Shown here one piece after another: positions 1-7,290 of a DNA stretch of 12,985 bases. The notes below the pieces were generated by a model that saw nothing but the letters and a program-made list of their open reading frames with translations, was not told the origin of the DNA and searched no databases. A program made the position numbers and the translations under genes. Position 1 is the stretch's first letter. Each line of letters begins with the position of its first letter. Source of the DNA: Candidatus Eiseniibacteriota bacterium (GTDB lineage Bacteria; Eisenbacteria; RBG-16-71-46); NCBI GenBank assembly GCA_005893365.1, contig VBPB01000064.1:1-12985 (forward strand), given 5' to 3'.

Positions 1-1
1 C

Positions 2-1123
2 TACTTCCTCGCCCTCTACGCCGGGCTGGCCCTCGCGGCGCGGCCGTTCGCGGCCGGCCTGTCGCTGGGTGCGGCGATGACCATCCGCCCCGAGGGGCTC
101 TTGAGTGCCGCCGCCCTCCTCGCGCACGACGCCTGGCGCTCGCTCACGCGCCGTGGGCCCGCGAAGACGCTGGCCGCGCTCGCGCTTGGCTTCCTGATCC
201 TCGCCGTGCCGTGCTGGATCTACTTCCGCGTGACACTCGGCGAGTGGACGGTGACGCCCAAGGTCGTGGCGCTGCGGGCGCCGGCCGCGACCTGGCGCGC
301 CAACGAGCCGCGGCTCACGCCCGAGACGCCGGGCGCCCGCTATGGACTGGTGGATCGCGTCCGCCACGAGGGGCCGCGCGCCCTCGCCGCCTACCCGCGC
401 CAGGCGCTGGGGTACGCGCGGCGGCTGCTCGGGCTCTGGCCGGCGCCGCTCCTGGCGCTCTCGCTCTGGGGGCTTGGGGCTGCCGCCGGCCGCGAATGCG
501 TGGCCCTGCTGCCGCTGCTGGTGCTGCCGCTCCTGGGCGGGCTCGGCCTCCAGCCGCGGCTCCTGCTCGGTACCCTCCCGGCGCTGGCGATCCTCGCCAG
601 CCGGCCGATCGCCACGCTAGGGCCCGGCCGGTGGCGGACCGCGCTGGCCGCGACCTGGGTCGTGGGGGCGGTCTGGTGCGGGGCCGCGAACGCGCGCGAG
701 TTCCTGCTGCCCTTCGACACCTACCAGGAGGATCAGAAGGACGCGGGGCGCTGGCTCAAGGCGGTCTCGGCCCCCGCGGACACGGTGATGGACCGCAAGC
801 CCTACATCGCCTTCTACGCCGACCGGACCTATCTCGTCATGCCCGACGAGCCGTACGACACGCTCGTCGGCGCCGCGATCGCCGAGCGCGTGCGCTACCT
901 GGTCCTGGACGAAGGGCTGGTCCGCGTGTTCCGACCCCAGCTCGCCCCGTTGCTCTACGACCCGGCGTTTCGCGAGCGTGAGGCGCGGCTCGAGCTGGTC
1001 TACCTGGCCGGGAGGTTCAAGGGCTACAACGTGGCGATCTTCCGGGTGCTGCGCCCTCGGGAGCGGAAGACCGGCCAGCCGCCCACCTTCGACGTGCGCT
1101 GGCTCCGGCCCGGCGCCGGGTAA
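2..1123 (+). CDS. GT39-like membrane glycosyltransferase (5' end outside window)
   Basis: This looks like the C-terminal two thirds of an integral-membrane glycosyltransferase of the GT39/ArnT/PMT-like superfamily, which moves a sugar from a polyprenyl-phosphate carrier to an acceptor on the outer face of the membrane. The frame is open from base 2, so the real start lies upstream; the first internal ATG (77) falls inside a hydrophobic segment. The motif around bases 77-103 (MTIRPEGLL) resembles the T-R-P-E-G loop common in these enzymes. At least five further hydrophobic segments follow, near bases 160-240, 425-490, 495-545, 560-610 and 640-690. A soluble C-terminal region of about 130 residues comes next, with a short conserved-looking stretch (DRKPYIAFYADR) that probably faces the periplasm. 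The catalytic N-terminal loop with its acidic residues is outside the window. The exact substrate cannot be deduced. Confidence 0.7.
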   Translation, partial: YFLALYAGLALAARPFAAGLSLGAAMTIRPEGLLSAAALLAHDAWRSLTRRGPAKTLAALALGFLILAVPCWIYFRVTLGEWTVTPKVVALRAPAATWRANEPRLTPETPGARYGLVDRVRHEGPRALAAYPRQALGYARRLLGLWPAPLLALSLWGLGAAAGRECVALLPLLVLPLLGGLGLQPRLLLGTLPALAILASRPIATLGPGRWRTALAATWVVGAVWCGAANAREFLLPFDTYQEDQKDAGRWLKAVSAPADTVMDRKPYIAFYADRTYLVMPDEPYDTLVGAAIAERVRYLVLDEGLVRVFRPQLAPLLYDPAFREREARLELVYLAGRFKGYNVAIFRVLRPRERKTGQPPTFDVRWLRPGAG

Positions 1124-1139
1124 ACGCGGCGGCGGCGCG

Positions 1140-1148
1140 TGCTATCTT
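1140..1148 (+). promoter_or_regulatory. possible extended -10 promoter element upstream of the BNR gene
   Basis: The sequence TGC-TATCTT (1140-1148) matches an extended -10 box (TGn followed by TATnnT). It lies in the 56-bp gap between the glycosyltransferase stop and the BNR-protein ATG, about 31 bases before the start codon. No convincing -35 hexamer is visible. The assignment rests on this short match alone. Confidence 0.3.
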
Positions 1149-1163
1149 CGGCGCTCTCTCACC

Positions 1164-1170
1164 GAGGAGG
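1164..1170 (+). promoter_or_regulatory. Shine-Dalgarno site for the BNR-repeat protein
   Basis: GAGGAGG lies nine bases before the ATG at 1180. It fixes that ATG as the original start of the secreted BNR protein, even though the reading frame beginning there is broken after about 70 codons. Confidence 0.7.
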
Positions 1171-1179
1171 GTTCCCCGC

Positions 1180-1487
1180 ATGCGCCGTCCGAGCCGGTGC
1201 TTCTCCGTCCCGCGTCCCGCCGCCGTCCCGCTCATCCTCGGCCTGATCGCCATCGCCCTCACCGCCTCGCGCGCGGCGGCAGCCGTCCCGGTCGCGCCGG
1301 CGTCGCGGCTGACGCCCGATGCCAAGGCGTTCAAGGAGCTCGCCTGGCGCTCGGTGGGTCCCGCGAACATGGGTGGGCGCGTCGGCCCGCCACCTTCTAC
1401 GTGGCGCTCGGCACCGGCGGCGTCTTCAAGACCTTGAACCAGGGCACCACCTGGAGTGCCGTGTTCGACAAGGAAGCGGTGGCCTAG
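1180..1487 (+). pseudogene. broken 5' part of the BNR/Asp-box protein gene (signal peptide plus first repeat)
   Basis: Translation from the ATG at 1180 gives a signal peptide (hydrophobic core VPLILGLIAIALTASRAAA) and then the family's usual start of the mature protein, WRSVGPANMGGRV (ending near 1383). The family would then continue with about eight residues (roughly T-D-I-A-V-D-P-x) into a P-x-T-F-Y-V-A strand. Instead the frame runs into unrelated sequence and stops at 1437. The expected continuation, PATFYVALGTGGVFKT, appears in another frame from about 1390. That shift fits a deletion of 22 or 25 bases. The second frame then meets TAG at 1485-1487, directly before the long open frame at 1488. 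The TAG stands where a serine TCG would be natural (VA-S-VGAV). The gene therefore has two separate lesions within about 100 bases, from real decay or sequence error. Confidence 0.7.
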
Positions 1488-3869
1488 GTGGGCGCCGTGG
1501 CGGTGTGGCAGAAGAACCCCGACGTGGTCTGGGTGGGGACCGGCGAGGCCAACAGCCGCAACTCCTCCTCGTGGGGGAACGGCATCTACCGCTCGCGCGA
1601 CGGCGGCGGGACCTGGGACCACCTGGGCCTCGACGCCACGCACACCATCGCCCGCGTCGTCCCCGATCCCACCGACAGCGCCACCGTGTTCGTGGCCGCG
1701 CTGGGCCACCTGTGGGGCGATAACCCCGAGCGCGGTGTCTACGTCACGCACGACGCCGGCAAGTCGTGGACACTGAGCCTCAAGGGGGACGCGCGCACCG
1801 GCGCCTGCGACCTGGCGATGGACCCGACCAACCCGCACGTGCTCTACGCGGCGATGTACGCGCGGCGGCGCACGCCCTGGTCGTACACGTCGGGGAGTGC
1901 CACCGGCGGCATCTTCAAGACCCGCGACGGCGGACGGACCTGGACCAAGCTTGCTACGGGTCTCCCGGCCGAGACCGGGCGCATCGGCCTCGACGTCTAC
2001 CGCAAGGACCCGCGCGTCGTCTACGCGGTGGTCGAGTCGGACCAGGGCGGACGGGTCTCCACCATCGACGCCCGCAGCCGTGAGGGCGGCGTCTTCCGCA
2101 GCGACGACGCGGGCGAGCACTGGACCCGGTTGAGCCCGTGGGCGCCGCGCCCGTTCTACTTCAGCCAGATCCGCGTCCAGCCCGACGACGACCGGCGCGT
2201 CTACCTGCTGGGGGTCGACCTGTGGATCTCCGACGACGCCGGCCGCACGTTCCGGCCCGGCGGCGGCAAGAACCTGCATCCCGACTTCCACGCCATGTGG
2301 ATCGATCCCCAAGACGGCGACCGGGTGCTGACCGGCAGCGACGGCGGCATGTATCTCAGCCACGACCATGCCGCGACCTGGGACTTCCTCAACAACCTGG
2401 CGATCGGCGAGTTCTACGACCTGGCGGTGGACATGCGCGAGCCCTACCGCATCTACGGCGGGCTCCAGGACAACCAGACCTGGGGCGGCCCGAGCGCCAC
2501 GCGCATCGAGCCCGAGTCCTGGCTGGACGAGCCCAAGCACGACGGCATCACCAACGGCGACTGGTACTGCCTGGGCGGCGGGGACGGCTTCCACGTGGCC
2601 GTGGACCCCACCGACCCCGATATCGTGTACTACGAGTCGCAAGGCGGGAGCTTGAGCCGCGTGAACCTCGCGACGGGGAAGGAGCGGGTGTTGCGTCCGG
2701 CCGCCCGCGAGGGGGTCTCCCAGTACCGTTTCAACTGGAACACCCCGTTCGCCCTCTCGCCGCACGACCCTTCGGTGCTGTGGATGGGAGGGGAGCGGCT
2801 CTTCCGGCTCTACGACCGCGGGGACCGCTGGGAGGAGGCGAGTCCCGACCTCTCCACCCACGATCCGGCGAAGATGGTGACCGCGGGCTCGGGCGCCGAG
2901 ACCCACTGCACCATCGTGACGCTCGCCGAGTCGCCGGTGCGCAAGGGCGTGCTCTGGGTCGGCACCGACGACGGCAAGGTGTGGGTGAGCCAGGACGCCG
3001 GGACGCACTGGAGCGACCTGACCGCCAACCTGCGCGGCCTGCCCGCCGGGCTCTACATGAGCTGCATCGAAGCCTCCCGCCACGACGCCGGCACCGCCTA
3101 TCTGGCGGTGGACGGGCACCGCAGCGACCTCTTCCGCCCCTGGCTGTTCGTGACCCGGGACTTCGGGCGGACCTGGAGCCCCATCACCGGCGACCTGCCC
3201 GCGAACGGACCGGTTCAAGTGATACGTGAAGACCCGGGCAACCGCGACCTGCTGTTCGCCGGCACCGAGTTCGGCCTCTTCATGTCGTTCGACGCCGGCA
3301 CGCACTGGATCACGCCGGGTGACGGGCTGCCGACGGTGGCGGTGGACGACATCCTCATCCACCCGCGCGACCGCGACCTAATCGCCGGCACGCATGGGCG
3401 CAGCATCTACGTCCTCGACGACATCACGCCCCTGGAGCAGTGGACGGCCGAAGCGGCGCGCGCTGCGGTGACGCTGTTCGCGCCGCGGCCGGCCACCGCC
3501 TTCTACGCCCGGACGTCGAGCGGCGAGTGGGGCCAGCGCCGGTTCTCGGCCAAGAATCCTGCCTTCGGCGCCGCCTTCACGTACTACGTGAAGGAGTGGA
3601 CCGGCGACGGCGTGAGCCTGGCCGTCAGCGACAGCGCGGGCAAGACGGTCCGCAAGCTGACCGGGCCGGGGACGCCGGGGCTCCACCGGGTCACCTGGGA
3701 CCTGCAGCGCGATCCGAAGGAACGGCTGCGGCGCAGCGAGTGGGGCGACCAGCCCGAGTTCGTGCCGCCCGGGACCTACTCGGTCGAGCTGACCTACGGC
3801 AAGACGCCGAGGCAGAAGCGCCCGCTCTTGGTCCGCCACGCGCCCGGGACCACCGACCCCGCGCCCTGA
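1488..3869 (+). CDS. secreted BNR/Asp-box (sortilin/VPS10-like) beta-propeller protein, main open frame
   Basis: This 793-codon frame encodes most of a protein of the large 'glycosyl hydrolase / WD40-YVTN-BNR repeat' family, which is predicted to be exported and to form one or two beta-propellers. At least eight Asp-box motifs of the S-x-D-x-G-x-x-W type are visible: RSRDGGGTW, THDAGKSW, KTRDGGRTW, RSDDAGEHW, ISDDAGRTF, VSQDAGTHW, VTRDFGRTW and MSFDAGTHW. The C-terminal 100 residues resemble a FlgD-type Ig-like domain (SLAVSDSAGKTVRKL, then GLHRVTWDLQ and PPGTYSVEL). Family members are usually about 1,000 residues and uncharacterised, and a hydrolase activity is not proven. The native start is ATG 1180; the GTG at 1488 is only the first start codon after the TAG, although AAGGAAG lies 11 bases before it. 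A product starting here would lack the signal peptide and so probably could not be exported. If the upstream lesions are errors, the gene is 1180-3869. Confidence 0.75.
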   Translation: MGAVAVWQKNPDVVWVGTGEANSRNSSSWGNGIYRSRDGGGTWDHLGLDATHTIARVVPDPTDSATVFVAALGHLWGDNPERGVYVTHDAGKSWTLSLKGDARTGACDLAMDPTNPHVLYAAMYARRRTPWSYTSGSATGGIFKTRDGGRTWTKLATGLPAETGRIGLDVYRKDPRVVYAVVESDQGGRVSTIDARSREGGVFRSDDAGEHWTRLSPWAPRPFYFSQIRVQPDDDRRVYLLGVDLWISDDAGRTFRPGGGKNLHPDFHAMWIDPQDGDRVLTGSDGGMYLSHDHAATWDFLNNLAIGEFYDLAVDMREPYRIYGGLQDNQTWGGPSATRIEPESWLDEPKHDGITNGDWYCLGGGDGFHVAVDPTDPDIVYYESQGGSLSRVNLATGKERVLRPAAREGVSQYRFNWNTPFALSPHDPSVLWMGGERLFRLYDRGDRWEEASPDLSTHDPAKMVTAGSGAETHCTIVTLAESPVRKGVLWVGTDDGKVWVSQDAGTHWSDLTANLRGLPAGLYMSCIEASRHDAGTAYLAVDGHRSDLFRPWLFVTRDFGRTWSPITGDLPANGPVQVIREDPGNRDLLFAGTEFGLFMSFDAGTHWITPGDGLPTVAVDDILIHPRDRDLIAGTHGRSIYVLDDITPLEQWTAEAARAAVTLFAPRPATAFYARTSSGEWGQRRFSAKNPAFGAAFTYYVKEWTGDGVSLAVSDSAGKTVRKLTGPGTPGLHRVTWDLQRDPKERLRRSEWGDQPEFVPPGTYSVELTYGKTPRQKRPLLVRHAPGTTDPAP

Positions 3870-3883
3870 GGGCGGATTGGCAG

Positions 3884-4141
3884 ATGAAGGTTCTACTCTA
3901 TGCGGTCGGATGCTTCGGACTGCTAGCGGGCGCGTTCTATGGACTTGCCAGTGCGCCAGACTACGTCAGGATCCTTCCTTGGGCGCTCTTGTGGGAATGC
4001 ATCGCCGTCGTAGCGTTGGGATGGTGCTTCACTAGGAGTCGCGCTTACGGACGCATTGCGCCATCCATCGGCGTATTGCTAGCGCTCATGGTTGCACTCC
4101 AGGCCGCAGTGCGGCTGGTTCGCATTCTCAGCTCACGGTAG
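3884..4141 (+). CDS. small three-helix membrane protein, unknown function
   Basis: This 85-residue protein starts at the ATG 14 bases after the BNR stop and I do not recognise its family. It has three hydrophobic stretches: MKVLLYAVGCFGLLAGAFYG, LPWALLWECIAVVALGWCF and IGVLLALMVALQAAVRLV. They are joined by short polar loops, including FTRSRAYGR, and the end is basic (RLVRILSSR). No strong ribosome binding site precedes the ATG. Base composition is unlike its neighbours: I count 145 G/C in the 240 bases 3901-4140 (60%), against well over 70% around it. It also uses codons rare elsewhere in the window (CTA, GGA, AGT, CCA, AGG). It could be a recently acquired gene or one under weak codon selection. 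It is convergent with the kinase gene, 25 bases away. Confidence 0.6.
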   Translation: MKVLLYAVGCFGLLAGAFYGLASAPDYVRILPWALLWECIAVVALGWCFTRSRAYGRIAPSIGVLLALMVALQAAVRLVRILSSR

Positions 4142-4166
4142 GCCGCGAGGACTTCTCGGCCCAGCA

Positions 4167-4916
4167 CTAGCGGCGTCGAACCGGCCGCGGCACCGTGCGC
4201 GCGTCGGCCCACAGCCGGATCGAGCCGAGCAGCCCCGAGATGTTCCCGACCGCGCGCACGCCGTGGGGCAGCGGCTTCTCGATCAGCCGCGCGTTGCCGC
4301 CGCCCAGATAGAGCCGGCGGCAGGTGAACGCCTGGCGCAGCGTCGCGATCGCCGCCCGCAGTCGAGCGTTCCAGGCCCGCGTGCCGATGCGCTTGAGCGC
4401 CTGGTCGCCGAGCAGCTCTTCGTAGGTCCGCCCATCTCGGAACGGGTGGTGGCCGAACTCGAGGTTGGGGACCAGCCGGCCGTCCAGGAAGAGCGCCGAG
4501 CCCACGCCGGTGCCGAGTGTGATCACGAGTTCCACGCCCTGGCCGTCGATGACGTCCATGCCCTGGACGTCGGCGTCGTTGGCCACCCGGCTCGGGCGTC
4601 CGGTGAGCCGTACCAGCCGCCGCGCCAAGTCCACGCCGCGCCAGGCGGGGTGGAGGTTGACGGCGGTGAGCGTCACGCCGTCTTGGACCACGCCCGGGAA
4701 GCCGGCCGCCACGCGTTGGAACCGGGGTGCAGCCGCCGCCAGCCCGGCGATCACGCGGAGCACGCGCGCCGGCGTGGCGGGGCGCGGTGTCGGCGCCTGG
4801 ACGGGGGGTGCCACCAGCAGGCCGCGCGCATCGAGCACCGCCGACTTGATGTGCGTGCCGCCGATGTCGAGCGCCAGCGTGTGCGCCCCGGCCTTCCGCC
4901 TAGGCGCGGCACTCAC
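4167..4916 (-). CDS. ROK-family sugar kinase, polyphosphate-glucokinase-like
   Basis: This is a cytoplasmic kinase of the ROK/ASKHA fold that phosphorylates glucose or a related hexose. The closest resemblance is to polyphosphate glucokinases, which can use polyphosphate in place of ATP. The 249-residue length fits that group. Visible motifs are the phosphate-1 loop LALDIGGTHIK (residues 14-24, Asp17), the sugar-binding and catalytic-base segment VANDAD (Asp114), the adenosine/phosphate-2 loop TLGTGVGSALFLDG (133-146), the segment VPNLEFGHH, and a late LGGGNA motif. The CxCGxxGC zinc motif of typical ROK regulators and kinases is absent, as expected for the polyphosphate type. The start is GTG at 4914-4916. 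Its GTGA overlaps the TGA of the upstream flavoprotein by 4 bp, so translation is probably coupled. Whether the phosphate donor is polyphosphate or ATP cannot be read from sequence alone. Confidence 0.8.
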   Translation of the reverse strand: MSAAPRRKAGAHTLALDIGGTHIKSAVLDARGLLVAPPVQAPTPRPATPARVLRVIAGLAAAAPRFQRVAAGFPGVVQDGVTLTAVNLHPAWRGVDLARRLVRLTGRPSRVANDADVQGMDVIDGQGVELVITLGTGVGSALFLDGRLVPNLEFGHHPFRDGRTYEELLGDQALKRIGTRAWNARLRAAIATLRQAFTCRRLYLGGGNARLIEKPLPHGVRAVGNISGLLGSIRLWADARTVPRPVRRR

Positions 4917-7138
4917 GCGCCCTCCCGCATGCGGACCGGCGAGGCGGCGAGCCGGTCGAGGCGGATGAGCGACCCGTCGCGCCGCACCTGGCCGAACGCC
5001 AGCACGCCGGTGGGACAGGTCTGGACGCAGGCCGAGCAGCGCACGCATTCGGGGTCCTGCATGGGAGCACCCTGGTTGGCGAAGTTCATGACGTCGATCC
5101 CCTGGTGACAGGCGGCGGTGCACAGGTTGCAGGAGATGCACTTCTTCTTGTCGGCCACGATGGCGAAGCGGCTGAAGCGCGCGTAGACGTGCATCAGGGC
5201 GGCGAGCGGGCAGAAGAACCGGCACCAGAACCGGCCCGAGTACCAGAAGTAGACGCCGTAGCCCACCACCCCGCCCAGGAACACGTCCACCGTCCACTTG
5301 TAGCGCTCCTTGAGCTCGGCGTCGAAGTGGACGTCGATCCAGTTGCCCGCGGGCAGCACCCAGCCGGCGATCCGCAGCGCGAGCAGGAGGAGGGCGACCG
5401 CGAGGACGACCTGGCCGGCCAAGTCGAGCCGGTTCCAGCGCGGCCCGTGCGGCATCTTGTGGCGGTGCGTGTCGCCCAGGGTTTCGGCCAGCGCCCCGCA
5501 CGAGCAGATCCAGCCGCAGTAGAAGCCCTTGCCGAACCGGTGGATGCCGAGCGGGATCAACACGCAGGTCTGGAGGAAGCCGATTCCGATCCACCACCAG
5601 AGCGGCTGGTGCGTGAAGAGGTTGTAGACGTCGAGCGGCCACGCGAGGATCAAGCCGTACGCGCGCCAGTACTCCCGGCCGTGCCCGTAGCTCGCTACCG
5701 GGAACAGCGCGTCCAAGAGCCCGCGCGGGAGCAGCCCGTGGTAGCCCAGCTGCGGCAGGATGACCTCGGGCAGCAGGAACAGCGGCAGCACCTGGATGCC
5801 CATCAGCGTCAGCGTCTGGGCGGTGACGTAGGGCGTGTGCCGGCGGCGGATGCGGCGGAGGCCGAACCCCACGACCACCGTCGAGTAGGCGAGCGTGTAC
5901 CAGAACGACGGCCCCGCAGCACTGATGGCCAGGGTCCCGAGCAGCGTGTGCGGATCGCGCCCGCCCAGCGCCGCGAGGCGGTCGGGCAGGTCGGTCGGGA
6001 ACCAGTGCCGCGCGTACCACAGCCGGGACATCACGCCGCCCGACTTCCAGTCATAGAGCCACGCGCAGAAGACGAGGAACGCCGCGAGCGCCGTCCAGCG
6101 CGCGGGCGTCATCTCGCCGGCGATCGGGATGCCGGCGCGGCGCAGGAAGTCGAGCGGCGCCTCGCGGCCGACCATCACGAACACCGCGTCGTTGGGGAGC
6201 GTCTCGCTCGCCCCGTCCTCGCCCGCGAGGACCACGTCGTCCGCGCGGATCTCGCGGACCTGGGTGCCGGGGCGGACGGTGAGGTGCTCCGCCGACGCGC
6301 GGCGCGCCCGCTCCAGGCGCTCGAGGTTCGCGGGCTTGGGCCGGCTCAACCGCGGCGCGCGGTGGGCGAGGGTGACGCGGGCGCCCGCCTCGGCGAGCGC
6401 CACCGCGGTCTCGACCGCCGCGTCGCCGCCGCCCACCACCAGCACGCGCCGGCCGGCGAAATCGTGCGGATCGTGCAGGCGGTTGGCGACCTTGGCGAGC
6501 GTCTCGCCCGGCACCCCCAGCCGCCGGAAGTCGCCGCTGCGCCCGATGGCGATCAGCACCCGCCGCGCGGCGACGGTGCGACCGCCCTCGAGACGGACCA
6601 CCAGCCGGCCGGCCTCGCGCGCGATGCGCTCCGCGCGACCGGCGGTGATCGGGATGGCCTCGCGCCCGGTCTGGGCGCGCAGCTCGTCGACCAGCGCCTC
6701 CTTCACGGTGGCGGTCACCTGGAGCCCGCCCTGCGGCGTCATCGTCCCGGGGTAGGTGTAGATGGGCTTGGCGCGCGGGAAGTTGACCAGCGTCGCGAAC
6801 GGCTCGCTCGCCTCGATCACCTCGACGTCGAGTCCGAGCTTGGTCGCCTCCACCGCCGCCGCCATCCCGGCCACGCCGGCCCCGAGGATGACCAGGTCGC
6901 GCACGCCCTTGGGTCTCTCGCCCGCGCGCAGGGCGGGATCGGCGGCGATGACGCGCGCCACGCGCGCGCCGCCGTCGAGGGCGAACTTGAGCAGCGGGAT
7001 GCCGGTGAGGTCGCCGGCGACGTAGACGCCCGGGACCGCGGTGCGGCCGTCCGCGCCGACCTCGGGGAGCGGCTCGACCCGGCCCGCCGGCCAGCGGGTG
7101 TGGAGCCAGCGGGCGTAGCGGCGGATCAGGCCGAGCAG
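4913..7138 (-). CDS. FAD/NAD(P) pyridine-nucleotide reductase fused to NapH-like membrane 4Fe-4S electron-transfer protein
   Basis: This 741-residue multidomain redox protein probably passes electrons from NAD(P)H through FAD into membrane iron-sulfur centres. In order it has: a TrxR-type FAD 'GD' segment near the N-terminus (PGVYVAGDLTGIPLLKF, about 35-51); an FAD dinucleotide motif GAGVAG (86-91); an NAD(P)H motif VVGGGDAAVE (235-244); and a late NDAVFVMVGREAPL. Several membrane helices follow from about 346 onward. The NapH/NosR-like cysteine motifs are CGWICSC (Cys541, 545, 547) and WCRFFC (Cys639, 643). Two 4Fe-4S ferredoxin motifs follow: CISCNLCTAAC (667, 670, 673, 677) and CVRCSACVQTC (698, 701, 704, 708). 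The TrxR CxxC disulfide is missing, so it is not a thioredoxin reductase. The FAD 'GD' segment, normally C-terminal, comes first, which suggests circular permutation. The first GTG (6961) would delete it. CTG at 7138, six bases after GGAGG, keeps it. The electron acceptor is unknown. Confidence 0.75.
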   Translation of the reverse strand: MLGLIRRYARWLHTRWPAGRVEPLPEVGADGRTAVPGVYVAGDLTGIPLLKFALDGGARVARVIAADPALRAGERPKGVRDLVILGAGVAGMAAAVEATKLGLDVEVIEASEPFATLVNFPRAKPIYTYPGTMTPQGGLQVTATVKEALVDELRAQTGREAIPITAGRAERIAREAGRLVVRLEGGRTVAARRVLIAIGRSGDFRRLGVPGETLAKVANRLHDPHDFAGRRVLVVGGGDAAVETAVALAEAGARVTLAHRAPRLSRPKPANLERLERARRASAEHLTVRPGTQVREIRADDVVLAGEDGASETLPNDAVFVMVGREAPLDFLRRAGIPIAGEMTPARWTALAAFLVFCAWLYDWKSGGVMSRLWYARHWFPTDLPDRLAALGGRDPHTLLGTLAISAAGPSFWYTLAYSTVVVGFGLRRIRRRHTPYVTAQTLTLMGIQVLPLFLLPEVILPQLGYHGLLPRGLLDALFPVASYGHGREYWRAYGLILAWPLDVYNLFTHQPLWWWIGIGFLQTCVLIPLGIHRFGKGFYCGWICSCGALAETLGDTHRHKMPHGPRWNRLDLAGQVVLAVALLLLALRIAGWVLPAGNWIDVHFDAELKERYKWTVDVFLGGVVGYGVYFWYSGRFWCRFFCPLAALMHVYARFSRFAIVADKKKCISCNLCTAACHQGIDVMNFANQGAPMQDPECVRCSACVQTCPTGVLAFGQVRRDGSLIRLDRLAASPVRMREGA

Positions 7139-7290
7139 GGGACGCCTCCGCGGCCGCGGGTTCGCGCCGGCGCGGCCGAACAGGTAGAGTGCCGCGGCGT
7201 CCGGGACCGCGGGGGAGCCGCCCCGGCTGCGGCCGCGCGCGCCCGCGACGTCGGCGCGCGTCCCGTCCCCGCACCCACCAAGAGGCGACG
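7139..7290. other. divergent intergenic region between the redox operon and the wHTH-protein operon
   Basis: This 152-bp gap should hold the start signals for both divergent transcription units. It contains the GGAGG (7145-7149) serving the minus-strand CTG start and AGAGG (7281-7285) serving the plus-strand ATG at 7291. TAGAGT (7185-7190) is a weak -10-like hexamer on the plus strand. I see no convincing complete promoter or operator. The minus-strand redox frame stays open through at least most of this stretch but has no ATG, GTG or TTG in it. Confidence 0.4.
7145..7149 (-). promoter_or_regulatory. Shine-Dalgarno GGAGG supporting a CTG start for the redox fusion protein
   Basis: On the minus strand GGAGG (7149 to 7145) is followed by six bases and then CTG (7138-7136), which opens the frame LLGLIRRYARWLHTRWPAG. 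No ATG, GTG or TTG occurs in that frame upstream of 6961. The ideal spacing makes CTG the most economical start that still includes the FAD 'GD' segment. Confidence 0.5.

Noticed and set aside
1370..1400. Programmed ribosomal frameshift in the BNR gene
   Set aside because: No slippery heptamer is visible, and about eight expected residues are missing, which points to a deletion.
1485..1487. TAG in the BNR gene as a recoded (pyrrolysine or suppressed) codon
   Set aside because: It lies within 110 bp of a clear frame-changing deletion, at a non-catalytic position where serine is natural, with no sign of a pyrrolysine system. Mutation or error is simpler.
1017..3362. Long open frame of 781 codons on the minus strand opposite the BNR gene
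   Set aside because: It is a low-complexity, His/Val/Gly/Arg-rich translation with no recognisable domain. It arises from the high GC content opposite a gene with clear Asp-box repeats.
6051..7274. Minus-strand frame of 407 codons overlapping the flavoprotein N-terminus
   Set aside because: Pro/Arg/Gly-rich shadow in a different frame from the FAD-binding sequence, with no motifs of its own.
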